Source of the DNA: Chitinophaga sp. CF418
GTDB lineage: Bacteria; Bacteroidota; Bacteroidia; Chitinophagales; Chitinophagaceae
DNA: 64,000 nucleotides
Direction of reading: 5' to 3'
Assembly: GCF_900142925.1 (NCBI RefSeq)
Contig: NZ_FRCN01000005.1
Location: 272,128 to 336,127 of the forward strand
The notes beneath the pieces are model-generated. The model worked only from the letters and a program-made list of their open reading frames with translations. It had not been told where the DNA came from and did not search any database. A program made the translations under genes and the position numbers. Below, piece after piece: positions 25,032-33,965 of this stretch (positions are counted from its first letter, which is position 1; every line of letters starts with the position of its first letter).

Positions 25032-27482
25032 ATGCAATCTGTGTTCTCTAAAAAACGAAATAGCTTAAAGTGGCTCCTCCCGGTCTGTCTGCTGGGAATC
25101 ACGGGCGCCCTTGCGTTTTACCCGGCCGATGAATGGCAGGATAAAATCACTCAAGCCTTGGAACAGTACAGCAAACGCTTCCCCCAGGAAAAGGTTTACC
25201 TGCACCTGGATAAGGATTACTACGCCGCCGGGGAAACCATGTGGTTCAAAGCGTATGTTTTGCTACAAGGCCAGCCATCTCTTTCGGCAACCAACCTGTA
25301 TGTAGAGTTGGTGGATAAATCCGGAACTGTGGTAAATAAAAAATTGATTTCTATCGGTGGTGCTACCGGCTCCGGTGCATTCGAACTGCCGGAAAATTCA
25401 AAAGCGGGTCAATACCAGGTACGTGCCTATACCGCGTGGATGCTGAACTTTGACGCGGAATACCTCTTCTACAAAAACATTGAAATATTCGACCCGGCAA
25501 AACCAATAGGTCCTACGCCTAAAGCACAGGCTACTGATTTCGCCGTAAACTTCTTCCCGGAAGGTGGTAACCTGATTGCTGGTGTTGCCGGCCGTGTTGC
25601 TTTCAAAGCAATCGATCAGCAAGGCTATCCTCAGGAAGTAAATGGTATCATCCAGAATCTGAAGGGAGAAACGGTGGCTTTGGTGAAAACTACCCGCGAT
25701 GGTATGGGTATGTTCGATCTCACCCCTGCGGCAGGAGAAACTTACAAAGCGCTGATCCAGACAAGCAAAGGCCAGCAGAAAACTGTACTGCTGCCGGTTG
25801 TTAAAACAACAGGCGTAGGTCTTAAAGTCTTCAACAAGGGCACCCGTATTTTCTATCAGACCTTACCTGCGACGAAAGATAATCCGATGTACAACAACAT
25901 GATGATCGTTGCGCAGATGCAGCAGCACATCGTGTACAAAGCGAAACTGAATGCAGCGGAAGGCCAGATGAGCGGCTTTATACCTACCAAAGAACTTCCT
26001 TCCGGTATTGTTCAGCTGACCATCTTCAACGCTGAAGGTTTACCACTGGCAGAAAGGCTTGCTTTCGTAAGAAAGAACGACTTCCTGGCACTGAGCCTGC
26101 AGAATGTTGCAGTTAACACACAGCCAAGACAGAAAAACACACTGGAAATAAAAATCCCGGACACCATGCTTACCAGCTTGTCCGTTTCCATTACCGATGC
26201 TGACAATATCGTGAAAGACCAGGATGAGAACAACATCGTCTCCAACCTGCTCCTTACTTCCGATCTGAAAGGTTACATCGCTAATCCGGCTCAGTACTTC
26301 AAAGATACAGAACCAACTACCCTTCAGGGCCTGGACCTGATCATGATGACCAACGGCTGGAGAAGGTTCAGCTGGGAAAAGATCCTCCACAACTTCATGC
26401 CTGACGTTAAGTATCCTTACGAACAGGGCTTACTGCTGAGGGGTGTGGCTACCACCAATAAAGGTGCTGCTGCCCTGGCAAATGGTAAAGTGGACTTCAT
26501 CCTGAAGCAGCCGATCGATACATCTACCGCATTCTCTTCTGTTACTACAAACGATAAAGGTGAATTTGCCATCGACCGTCTGCAGTTTGTAGATACCATC
26601 AACGTATTCTACCGCGCTAACGATCCTAACAAAGCATGGAAGGATGTGAGCGTGAAATTCGAACCACACTTCTTCGAGAAAAAAGAAGCGGTAACACTGC
26701 CTTATCCGTTCAGAACTACACTGGAAATCGAGAACAGAGTATTAACCACTTACCTCTCCACCGTAGCTGAAAATACTGCAGTAACCAAATCCATCGCTAA
26801 CAAACCGATCTTCCTGAAAGAGGTGAACGTGCGTGAAAAACGTCTGAACAAAACAGAATCAGTAGAGCAGCGTTATACCACAGGTATGTTCAATGCGGGC
26901 GACGGTTATGGATTTGACCTTACCAGGGATGAACCAGGTAGCCTGAGCATCTTCCAGTACCTCCAGTCCAAAGTACCAGGTCTGAGCATTAATCTAACCG
27001 ATCCTTCCGGACCAGCCCTGAACTGGCGTGGTGGTCCTCCTGTACTGTTCCTGAATGAAATGCCAACCAACATCAGCATGCTGACCAATATCAACATCGG
27101 TGATGTAGCCTTCATCAAGGTTTTACGTCCAACCTTCGTAGGTGGGTTCGGTGGTAGCTCCGGCGCCATCGCAGTATACACCAGGAAAGGCGGCGATAGC
27201 AAAAATGATGTGGATACACGCGGCTTCGAGAAGTACAGGAAAGGTGGTTATAACATCGTGAAAGAATTCTACGCACCGGATTATACCGTTCGTAAGGAAA
27301 TTCACATCCTGCAGGATAAAAGGCTGACCCTCTACTGGAATCCAAACCTGATAGCAGACTCCCTGACACATACTGCAAAGATCTCCTTCTACAACAACGA
27401 CTTCACAAGACGTTTCCGTATAGTAGTAGAAGGTATGGGTGAAGACGGTTCCGTAGGACACACAGAACAATTGTTACAATAG
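25032..27482 (+). CDS. Secreted MG2-like protein fused to a TonB-receptor plug domain
   Basis: About 816 residues. The start is uncertain (ATG at 24999, 25020 or 25032); 25032 gives a hydrophobic export signal (SLKWLLPVCLLGITG). Residues ~50-150 resemble an alpha-2-macroglobulin MG2 strand domain (YLHLDKDYYAAGETMWFKAY). Several Ig-like sandwich regions follow. Near residues 640-720 a TonB-receptor Plug-like domain appears (LQSKVPGLSI, then INIGDVAFIKVLRP and GSSGAIAVYTRKG). No beta-barrel follows, so this is not a classical receptor. Such MG2-plug proteins are common and uncharacterised in Bacteroidota. The gene ends in a strong terminator. Confidence 0.8.
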   Translation: MQSVFSKKRNSLKWLLPVCLLGITGALAFYPADEWQDKITQALEQYSKRFPQEKVYLHLDKDYYAAGETMWFKAYVLLQGQPSLSATNLYVELVDKSGTVVNKKLISIGGATGSGAFELPENSKAGQYQVRAYTAWMLNFDAEYLFYKNIEIFDPAKPIGPTPKAQATDFAVNFFPEGGNLIAGVAGRVAFKAIDQQGYPQEVNGIIQNLKGETVALVKTTRDGMGMFDLTPAAGETYKALIQTSKGQQKTVLLPVVKTTGVGLKVFNKGTRIFYQTLPATKDNPMYNNMMIVAQMQQHIVYKAKLNAAEGQMSGFIPTKELPSGIVQLTIFNAEGLPLAERLAFVRKNDFLALSLQNVAVNTQPRQKNTLEIKIPDTMLTSLSVSITDADNIVKDQDENNIVSNLLLTSDLKGYIANPAQYFKDTEPTTLQGLDLIMMTNGWRRFSWEKILHNFMPDVKYPYEQGLLLRGVATTNKGAAALANGKVDFILKQPIDTSTAFSSVTTNDKGEFAIDRLQFVDTINVFYRANDPNKAWKDVSVKFEPHFFEKKEAVTLPYPFRTTLEIENRVLTTYLSTVAENTAVTKSIANKPIFLKEVNVREKRLNKTESVEQRYTTGMFNAGDGYGFDLTRDEPGSLSIFQYLQSKVPGLSINLTDPSGPALNWRGGPPVLFLNEMPTNISMLTNINIGDVAFIKVLRPTFVGGFGGSSGAIAVYTRKGGDSKNDVDTRGFEKYRKGGYNIVKEFYAPDYTVRKEIHILQDKRLTLYWNPNLIADSLTHTAKISFYNNDFTRRFRIVVEGMGEDGSVGHTEQLLQ

Positions 27483-27502
27483 TCATAGTCCCTGGCTGAC
27501 AA

Positions 27503-27540
27503 AAAAATAGTCCATAGTTCAACAACTATGGACTATTTTT
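27503..27540. terminator. Intrinsic terminator with 17-bp perfect arms
   Basis: Arms 27503-27519 and 27524-27540 are perfectly complementary with a 4-nt loop and end in T5. It follows the MG2-plug gene by 20 bp. Confidence 0.85.
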
Positions 27541-27970
27541 ATTTGTTCCCTACAGGGATCTTCTCAGTACAATCTACAAATAATTATATTATTTTACCCC
27601 TTCCGGCTGCTGATCAAGTCCACCTCAAGTCCACCTCAAATCCAGCTGAAAGCCACCCTTACGTCGTGCATAACACAGGCAAACAACCTATCTGTGGCGC
27701 TTATGCGGGTAGACACCCATATTTCCTCCCTAAAAAACGGCCCACCTGTTTTAGTACTGTTAAAATAGTACAATATCCCATTTTAATAATGCAATATCCC
27801 CTATTCCCAGGTGTATATTAATTACTGGTCTTTCCGCAATAATTACATAACTCAGGTAAATTGTTTTACCACATTACCCATCTTCTAAGCAAGCCGCTAC
27901 AAAGGCTTTCGAGTAGATATAACGATTGGCCTTATACGTTGTGATAACAATTAAATAGCTCCATCCCTCT

Positions 27971-28010
27971 GTTAACAAGCGATTAACTAACAGATTAACA
28001 GTGCATTAAC
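27971..28010. repeat. Four TTAAC motifs phased at 11-12 bp
   Basis: (G/A)TTAAC occurs at 27971, 27982, 27994 and 28005, one per helical turn. The last copy lies 22 bp before a TAnnTTTG box. This spacing suits a protein that binds cooperatively along one DNA face; the function is inferred. Confidence 0.5.
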
Positions 28011-28031
28011 AGTTCCCTTATTTTTTCGCGG

Positions 28032-28039
28032 TATGTTTG
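28032..28039 (+). promoter_or_regulatory. Candidate promoter -7 box in the long intergenic region
   Basis: TATGTTTG matches TAnnTTTG exactly. No TTTG lies at the -33 position; the phased TTAAC motifs occupy the region just upstream instead, as could happen at an activator-dependent promoter. Confidence 0.4.
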
Positions 28040-28044
28040 TATTG

Positions 28045-28140
28045 ATAAAAGCAAAAGCACGTTGTCCTTTACTTCCAGGCCTCTCATACAAAAAGGTGTG
28101 AGGGCTTGGGGGTTAAGGGTTCACTTCAGGACAAACTCTA
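28045..28140 (+). ncRNA. Possible structured non-coding RNA
   Basis: Downstream of the TATGTTTG box, two nested helices can form. The outer one pairs 28061-28068 (gttgtcct) with 28128-28136 (aggacaaac, one bulged A). The inner one pairs 28075-28089 with 28096-28109, 14 bp with one bulged T and two G-U pairs, closed by a 6-nt loop. No protein frame fits. It does not match tmRNA, RNase P RNA or SRP RNA motifs that I know. A 6S-like or regulatory RNA is conceivable. The transcript could run to the terminator at 28306-28335; the ends are guesses. Confidence 0.35.
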
Positions 28141-28305
28141 ACTCCAGACGATAAATAACAAACACCGCATTTATTTTATATTAAAGCTCATTATGCTACC
28201 CTGGGAACATAGCCAAAATACTAGAGGGGGAATAATGTAGATTACTACACATAATATGGCTATCAGTAAATACTGTGGTCAAACAAATCAAAAACCAACT
28301 AATAA

Positions 28306-28340
28306 AAAAAGGTCTCGTTTTCACGAGACCTTTTTCTTTT
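28306..28340. terminator. Bidirectional intrinsic terminator
   Basis: Perfect 13-bp arms (28306-28318 and 28323-28335) with A and T runs on the two sides. It ends the minus-strand 401-aa gene and any plus-strand transcript from the intergenic region. Confidence 0.85.
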
Positions 28341-28370
28341 CTAAATGATATGATGGTTCCGTCAATTCGG

Positions 28371-29576
28371 CTAGTCTTTCAACTTATGCAGGAATGTAGA
28401 CAATTTAAACAACAACTCATCCTGTAAACCGGCTCTCAGTTTCGCTTCGTCATCTGTAATGCCCAGACGGCGCATACGCTGATAATAATCGTATGACCCA
28501 CCTATCAATTCCAGGCATTCTTCAATCTTCTCCCTGATCTCCGCTTCCTTGCTCTTCTTATCATATTCTTTCTTGGAAAGGATTTTCTCAACGAAGTAAA
28601 AATTATCCTTCGTTTCTACCCATTTTCCTCTAGACTGGTGCTGCGGTTTATATACTTCCAGGTAGCAGCTATCCAGGTGTAATACTTCACCAAATTCAGA
28701 CCTTACATCGATGGATGCTGGTCTTCCTTTTTGTGGACTTGCCATCAGTTTCTTGATGAAATGGCTGATCTCCAGACCCAGTTCACCACTGCTCGTGAGA
28801 ATCTGGTTCAGCTGGGAGAATTCCATTACCATAGTAACACGAAGATAACGGCTGCCTGATTTCAGTTTACCAATGATGCTTGGCATCTGATGCTCGTCAA
28901 ACAGAATGTCTTCCACCTGTACTTTACTTACTGTACGGTAGTTGGGAGTATACCCTTCTGATGCGGGTGTTGCCTTTTTATTAGCCGTTCTGGAAACGTG
29001 CTGTTTAGCAGCATGCTGCACAAAATCATCAATGAACCGCAGATCGTTTTCTTTCAGGCGGTGATACAGTTCATGTGTATTATAATTGACGATCCTGCTG
29101 AGCAACAGCACATCGTCCCATACATCAGCATATTGCACCTTTTTGATCTCATCCAGCACATCCGTAGCCACCAGATTCCGGCGGTACAGCAGCTCCCCTA
29201 TCAGGAAGACTGAATAGTCGTTCACAGGGTAACCCAGTTCCGGTAACAGATCATAGGGACTCCTCTTCTGTTCTTTCGCCTGGTCCAGCTGCTCCATATC
29301 AGAAACCACCGGAGCCAGCAGATATTTGCGGGCTGCAGTGCGTAACTTCTTACTCACATGATCAATCAGATGATCATTCACTTCACGCTGGCTGACAAAA
29401 TCGTGCAGAATCTGCACAAAACGCTTGGACGCAGGCAAGCCGAATTGCAGCAGAATATCATTCTCCATGTCCAGCACACTTGCACCACCCGCGTGTTCCT
29501 TGCTGGTTTTAGTCCGCGTCTCCTGCTGCTGACAGCGCTGATAATATTCCTGTAATTTCAGTTTAAGCTTATCCAT
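28371..29576 (-). CDS. Unrecognised 401-aa soluble protein
   Basis: A soluble protein without signal peptide or membrane helix, not recognised. The first ~170 residues are highly charged and helical (coiled-coil-like start KLKLKLQEYYQRCQQQETRTK). A basic, Ser/Thr-rich linker lies around residue 195. Residues ~210-330 are a mixed region (VEDILFDEHQMPSIIGKL, then RPASIDVRSEFGEVLHLDS). A charged helical tail ends the protein (KKEYDKKSKEAEIREKIEE). It is flanked by a strong terminator and a 285-bp upstream gap with a good promoter box, so it is a real single-gene unit. Confidence 0.65.
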   Translation of the reverse strand: MDKLKLKLQEYYQRCQQQETRTKTSKEHAGGASVLDMENDILLQFGLPASKRFVQILHDFVSQREVNDHLIDHVSKKLRTAARKYLLAPVVSDMEQLDQAKEQKRSPYDLLPELGYPVNDYSVFLIGELLYRRNLVATDVLDEIKKVQYADVWDDVLLLSRIVNYNTHELYHRLKENDLRFIDDFVQHAAKQHVSRTANKKATPASEGYTPNYRTVSKVQVEDILFDEHQMPSIIGKLKSGSRYLRVTMVMEFSQLNQILTSSGELGLEISHFIKKLMASPQKGRPASIDVRSEFGEVLHLDSCYLEVYKPQHQSRGKWVETKDNFYFVEKILSKKEYDKKSKEAEIREKIEECLELIGGSYDYYQRMRRLGITDDEAKLRAGLQDELLFKLSTFLHKLKD

Positions 29577-29799
29577 ATATTTATCTTATTAAACAGTTCA
29601 TTCCTTTAAAACAGCCTTCTCATACCAATTCATGGTCGTCAAAATGGCCTCTTCGGGTATAAAAGTTCCTGTTCCGCTTCCGGATTACGCCGTAAAATGC
29701 CTGAAAGACAATTACCGACGCCATCAATAGCGGGCACAATTGCTTGTTTTACAATAAGTTATTCAATGGGAGTAGTATAGCGATCTAATGGGAAGAATG

Positions 29800-29828
29800 C
29801 AAATATACAGTTTTTGAAAGTTTCATCC
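29800..29828 (-). promoter_or_regulatory. Promoter of the 401-aa protein gene
   Basis: On the minus strand TATATTTG (29807-29800) matches TAnnTTTG, and a TTG lies 21 bp upstream as a -33 element. Transcription would start near 29793, giving a leader of about 215 nt before the start at 29576. Confidence 0.5.
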
Positions 29829-29862
29829 CAACCTGCTCTGTAATCTAATTGTAAAGCGCTGC

Positions 29863-30531
29863 TTACTTTAGCACCGTTTTGGCCTTTTCCCAGAGATTAA
29901 GGCGGTCGTCATATCCGTTCAGCCCGCCATTAATACGTATGGTCAGCCACTGGAATTTACTGTAAAGCTTGTTTTTATACATGGTGGTCCAGTTATCGGG
30001 CTGGTCAGCTACGTCGTTCAGCGTCTTATACACCGTCCAGAACCAACACGCCGAGGCCACGGCATATTGAGGGGTGGCAAGCAGGTCAGGAGCATCCTGG
30101 AAGGTCGCTGTATTACCGGTCAGGCCTTTACTGCAATCGTCATAACTGGCCCTGCCTGTCAGCTGGATAAGTCCGCGTCCCCTGAAGCGCCAGCCATCCC
30201 CGCTGGACTCCGGGCCATTACCCAGGCGGTTGGCATACACTTTATTAGCGATCATGTCCGGCTTACCGGCATACCGTTGTGCAACGGTCAAGGTAGGAAA
30301 ATACTTCGGGAATACGGCTACCAAACGGTCCGCGCGGTAATTCAGGTTCTCTGTTACCACACTGAACTGCCCACACTCATGGCCCAGCTGCGCCAGAAAA
30401 GCGGCGGCTCTTGCAGGTGTATCAATATGGTAAACAGGCATTGCCTGATTCAGGTAGGGCAGATAGGTCTGGATATTCTGAGCATCGGCTTGCGGCATAA
30501 TAGCCTGCAGCTGTTCACTGGTGACTGTCAT
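29863..30531 (-). CDS. GH19 chitinase/lysozyme-like enzyme
   Basis: A 222-residue glycoside hydrolase family 19 protein, cutting chitin or peptidoglycan glycan. The start is placed at 30531 (MTVTSEQLQAIMP), the usual beginning of small endolysin-like GH19 enzymes. A TACATTTG promoter-like box at 30565-30558 lies inside the longer frame, which argues against the upstream start at 30576. Key motifs: LAQLGHECGQF with the catalytic Glu, LNYRADRL, and GRGLIQLTGRASY. No cleavable signal peptide remains with this start, so export would need another route. It resembles phage or bacteriocin lysis enzymes, but no phage genes are adjacent. Confidence 0.82.
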   Translation of the reverse strand: MTVTSEQLQAIMPQADAQNIQTYLPYLNQAMPVYHIDTPARAAAFLAQLGHECGQFSVVTENLNYRADRLVAVFPKYFPTLTVAQRYAGKPDMIANKVYANRLGNGPESSGDGWRFRGRGLIQLTGRASYDDCSKGLTGNTATFQDAPDLLATPQYAVASACWFWTVYKTLNDVADQPDNWTTMYKNKLYSKFQWLTIRINGGLNGYDDRLNLWEKAKTVLK

Positions 30532-30671
30532 AGGGCTTGATATTGAGATTAACAACACAAATGTAACACTAAACATGCTCTTCCGGCAGCAATTCTGTTG
30601 CGCTCACTATTTTTTTTGGAAGGTTAATTTTATACAAATTTCCTACAGGCAGGAGCCGTAGTTTTGCTCAC

Positions 30672-31157
30672 GTGGAAAAAGTAACTATAAGGCCTATACA
30701 GCCATCAGACAACAAACATATCGCCCGGATTATCAGGGAGGTTTTAACCGAATTTAAGGCTAATAAACCCGGTACAGCGTATTTTGATACCAGCCTGGAT
30801 GAACTCCACACTGTATTCATTTTTCCGGATGCCGCTTATTGGGTGATTGAACAGGATGGTAATATTATCGGCGGAGCCGGCATCTATCCTACCAATGGCC
30901 TGCCCCCGCATTACTGCGAGCTCGTGAAGCTCTACCTGTTGCCCACAGCAAGGGGTAAAGGACTGGGTAAACAACTGATACAGCAATGTTTTGATGCTGC
31001 CAGACAGAACGGATTCACACATATGTACCTGGAAACAATGCCGGAACTCACTTCTGCTATTCCCCTATACGAAAAAATGGGATTCACCTACCTGCAGCAG
31101 GCGCTGGGCGCTTCAGGGCATTTCGGATGCAGCGTCTGGATGTCAAAGGAATTATGA
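30672..31157 (+). CDS. GNAT-family N-acetyltransferase
   Basis: A 161-residue GNAT acyltransferase. A GTG start at 30672 fits the family beginning (VTIRPIQPSD). The acetyl-CoA loop is LYLLPTARGKGLGKQLIQQC (motif A, R/Q-x-x-G-x-G/A) at about residues 88-107, followed by MYLETMPELTSAIPLYEKMGF (motif B). The substrate is unknown. A TAGTTTTG box at 30659-30666 would put the transcript start almost on the start codon, so the message may be leaderless. Confidence 0.85.
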   Translation: MEKVTIRPIQPSDNKHIARIIREVLTEFKANKPGTAYFDTSLDELHTVFIFPDAAYWVIEQDGNIIGGAGIYPTNGLPPHYCELVKLYLLPTARGKGLGKQLIQQCFDAARQNGFTHMYLETMPELTSAIPLYEKMGFTYLQQALGASGHFGCSVWMSKEL

Positions 31158-31216
31158 CCGTTGTATAGAATGCATGGCCTGTATATATACATCTTTCCTG
31201 GTGCAATAACGAAAAT

Positions 31217-31256
31217 GGGCTGTACAGGACGGTTTCCCAATCCTGTCAGCCCTTTA
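31217..31256 (+). terminator. Weak terminator after the GNAT gene
   Basis: Stem gggctg-t-acagga / tcctgt-cagccc with an 11-nt loop followed by a short T-run (tttatt). It could also work for the convergent PEBP gene. Confidence 0.5.
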
Positions 31257-31278
31257 TTACTAAAGCATGCATAACAGT

Positions 31279-31740
31279 TTATAATCCGTGCTTCTGATAA
31301 CGGCCCATCAGTACTCCTTCTGCCAGAATATGTCCCTGCATGGCCTGTTGCAGGGCAGCTTTATCAGCTTCACCTTCCAGGTCAAGTTCCGTATCGAGCG
31401 CAAAAATGTGAAAATAATAACGGTGAAATCCTGAAGGCGGACAAGGTCCGTAATACCCTGTTTTACCACTTCCGTTCTTACCACAGATGCCGGGTACGGT
31501 GTCTCCTCCAATCAGATTGGTAGGCTGAATATTCCATACCACCCAATGATCAAAAGTACCTTTGGGCGCATCCGGGTCTTCCGCTATAATAGCCAGCGTC
31601 TTTGCACCTACAGGTATCTGATCTATCTGCAGAGGCGGATTCACATCTTCTCCTTCGCAGGTATATTTCGAAGGAATAACGCCTTCATGATCAAATGCAG
31701 TGCTTGATATCTTAAGACTACCTGTTGCATTTTTTTCCAT
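31279..31740 (-). CDS. YbhB/YbcL-family (PEBP, Raf-kinase-inhibitor-like) protein
   Basis: A 153-residue phosphatidylethanolamine-binding-protein fold. Signatures are FDHEGVIPSKYTCEGEDVNPPL near residue 17, AIIAEDPDAPKGTFDHWVVWNI (the conserved DPDAP and HWV motifs), and YYGPCPPSGFHRYYFHIFALD (GPxPP and HRY). Bacterial members are cytoplasmic or periplasmic proteins of unknown role; no signal peptide is present here. Length is normal for the family. Single gene, convergent with the GNAT gene. Confidence 0.93.
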   Translation of the reverse strand: MEKNATGSLKISSTAFDHEGVIPSKYTCEGEDVNPPLQIDQIPVGAKTLAIIAEDPDAPKGTFDHWVVWNIQPTNLIGGDTVPGICGKNGSGKTGYYGPCPPSGFHRYYFHIFALDTELDLEGEADKAALQQAMQGHILAEGVLMGRYQKHGL

Positions 31741-31858
31741 ACCGGAAACGACCGAAAAATCAAGCCAGAACCTGGCAGCACAAAAAAATGTAAAGAATAC
31801 CTTTCAACGTGGGTAAACGCGCTACATAAATAAAATGAAACCGGGGATGTTGTAGAAA

Positions 31859-32320
31859 CTATTCATCAATGCGCTTTACCAGTTCATCAATGAAACCTGC
31901 CTGCCTTTCGTTGATCTTTTCAAGGGCAATATCAATGGTAAACCAGGCGGCCCGGTCTATTTCCGGGAAAGTCTTCATCTTACCTGAACGTGGGGGCCAT
32001 TCTATTTCAAACAGGTTACTTACAATACGCGCTGCATCCAGATCACCGGCTACCGCCCAGCAATGTACGGTTTTGTGTCCTTTTTGCCGGATAGTGGATA
32101 GTTGAATGAAATCACCCGAGGGCTGGTATCCTGTTTCCTCTTCAAATTCCCGGATGGCGGCTTGCAAGGGCTCCTCTCCCTCCTGGTATTCTCCTTTGGG
32201 CACCGACCAGCTGCCCAGGTCTTTTTTTGCCCAGAAAGGCCCACCGGGATGCGCCAGGAAGACTTCCAGCTGTTTACCCATTTTCCGGTAGAGTAATATG
32301 CCTGCACTTTGTTTTGCCAT
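31859..32320 (-). CDS. NUDIX hydrolase
   Basis: A 153-residue pyrophosphohydrolase. The start is taken at 32320 (MAKQSAGILLYRK), which aligns with the family; the longer frame adds seven residues. The NUDIX box is complete (GEYQEGEEPLQAAIREFEEE, then TGY), with the metal-binding REFEEE. The N-terminal SAGILLYR and the PGGPFWAKKDLGSWSVPKGE segment resemble the subgroup that hydrolyses diadenosine polyphosphates or nucleotide sugars. The substrate is unproven. Single-gene unit. Confidence 0.92.
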   Translation of the reverse strand: MAKQSAGILLYRKMGKQLEVFLAHPGGPFWAKKDLGSWSVPKGEYQEGEEPLQAAIREFEEETGYQPSGDFIQLSTIRQKGHKTVHCWAVAGDLDAARIVSNLFEIEWPPRSGKMKTFPEIDRAAWFTIDIALEKINERQAGFIDELVKRIDE

Positions 32321-32554
32321 ACTTAAAGTTACGCATTGCAATGCTGGTTCCGGTCAGTGCCTTTCAGCATATACCAACACATTCTCTGGATAAAGCTTTT
32401 CTGATGGAACAAATAATATCAGGCGCCTGTTTTACCTATGTTATTCATAGTGAAGCAAATACTCAAAATGGTACAGAGAAAATACTTTTTTTTCAATAGC
32501 AGCAGCTTTGCAGGATTAAAAATTAAGCTATCTTGGACATCTCACGATTGTAGC

Positions 32555-33919
32555 ATGATAGTAGCAGCCCTTTTATATTTGGTTGTTAGTTACTCCTCAG
32601 AAATCAGACTAACCCCAGGTAGTGATATGCATTTTTCCGGCCTGACAGATACCGTTGAGGCGTCTGCAAGAGAATATACCCTGGTGGCCGATCCCCGGGG
32701 CAGGCTCAATATTGACAATTCAAGGAACACCTACCGTCCCGGAGATATACTGAACCTCAAAGGTAACTTTAAGTCAATCTTCATCTTCAATATGAGCGGC
32801 ACTGCTGCCAAACCTATTATCATCCGTAACTACCGCAATACTGTTGTGAAGATCGGCGAGCCTGACTGGAACGGAGGCGGTAATTCCTCAGCCTGTGAGT
32901 TCTCCAATTGCCATTATATCCGTTTTGGCAGTCAGTCAGACAGGAATATGATCGTGATCAACGGCTCTACGCAGGCAGCCAGGGAGGCGTATCAGGATCT
33001 GCATATAGGCAATAGGACGGATAACATGGAGATCTGTTTTCTAACCATCATGAACGGCGGAAATGGTATCGTAGCGAAGACCGAACCTGTAAAGGGAGAT
33101 CCCAACACCGTTTATCCCAACCTCGTGATCCGTAACCTGCAGATACATGACCTGACCATTACCGGTACAAAGAATGAAGCCATGTATATTGGCCATACAG
33201 CTACCTACTGGGACCATACGCTTAATCAGCCTTATTATGGTTCTCCTTCAAAATTCACTCCCGGTCACGATTATATACAACCTGCCAAATGGCAGAACGT
33301 GAAGATCTACAATAATCTCATCAGCAATATTGGTCTGGATGGCATACAAACAGCTGCTATTGACGGACTGGAGATCTTCAACAATGAAGTCACCCAATGG
33401 GGTACACAGCGCAACGCTGCACACAACGGTGGCATTCTTATTGGTGGCCGCACCACCAATACCAACACACATGATAACTATGTACATGATGGCTGGGGAG
33501 AATTCTGTCAGTTCTATGGTTCGGGAGAAAACAGGTCAGGCCACACCATTAGTAATAATCTATTTGCAGATAACCAGGGTGATGGTATCAGTATGAGAGG
33601 CACCGACAATGCCATCGTGCGCATTACTAACAATACCGTAGCCTGTACCAAAGGTAACAGCCTGCGTATTAACGGTTATACGGGTATGAAAGGCAAACAG
33701 ATTGTTAATGCCAATGCCTTAATAGCACCCAATGGCGGCCATGGTGTCAACATCAGGAACTATATCTATGTGGAAGAAGGCGGAGACGCCATAGAGGGTA
33801 CAGGAAACGAAGAGAACAAGAAGTTTCAGACCCCGCTGGAAGCCCGCGTGAATACGGCAGAATACTATCGTCCCCAACAAGGCTCATCCATAGGAAATGC
33901 CGGTTATAGAAGAAAATAG
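32555..33919 (+). CDS. Secreted right-handed parallel beta-helix protein
   Basis: About 454 residues; start at 32555 chosen because MIVAALLYLVVSYSS can act as an export signal, though upstream ATGs at 32438 and 32468 are in frame. The body shows the repeated short strands and Asn ladders of a beta-helix (polysaccharide-lyase or pectate-lyase-like fold): IYNNLISNIGLDGIQT, GLEIFNNEVTQWG, HTISNNLFADNQGDGIS, IVRITNNTVACTKG. Such proteins cut or bind polysaccharides. I see no diagnostic catalytic residues, so the substrate is open. No lipobox or type IX sorting domain is present. Confidence 0.75.
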   Translation: MIVAALLYLVVSYSSEIRLTPGSDMHFSGLTDTVEASAREYTLVADPRGRLNIDNSRNTYRPGDILNLKGNFKSIFIFNMSGTAAKPIIIRNYRNTVVKIGEPDWNGGGNSSACEFSNCHYIRFGSQSDRNMIVINGSTQAAREAYQDLHIGNRTDNMEICFLTIMNGGNGIVAKTEPVKGDPNTVYPNLVIRNLQIHDLTITGTKNEAMYIGHTATYWDHTLNQPYYGSPSKFTPGHDYIQPAKWQNVKIYNNLISNIGLDGIQTAAIDGLEIFNNEVTQWGTQRNAAHNGGILIGGRTTNTNTHDNYVHDGWGEFCQFYGSGENRSGHTISNNLFADNQGDGISMRGTDNAIVRITNNTVACTKGNSLRINGYTGMKGKQIVNANALIAPNGGHGVNIRNYIYVEEGGDAIEGTGNEENKKFQTPLEARVNTAEYYRPQQGSSIGNAGYRRK

Positions 33920-33965
33920 ACTGCGAACCCACTTCATATAATGTTAAATATCCATTAAAAAAATA

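Larger units (their letters stand above)
27541..28300. other. Long intergenic region without a protein gene
   Basis: About 760 bp with no convincing reading frame. It contains an 11-bp tandem repeat (aagtccacctc twice plus a degenerate third copy, 27616-27648), a set of phased TTAAC motifs (27971-28010), a TATGTTTG box (28032-28039), a nested stem structure (28061-28136), and otherwise AT-rich unique sequence. Confidence 0.6.

Noticed and set aside
27528-27821. A 97-residue plus-strand protein
   Set aside because: It begins inside the 3' arm of a terminator hairpin and has an uneven composition; no promoter or family match.
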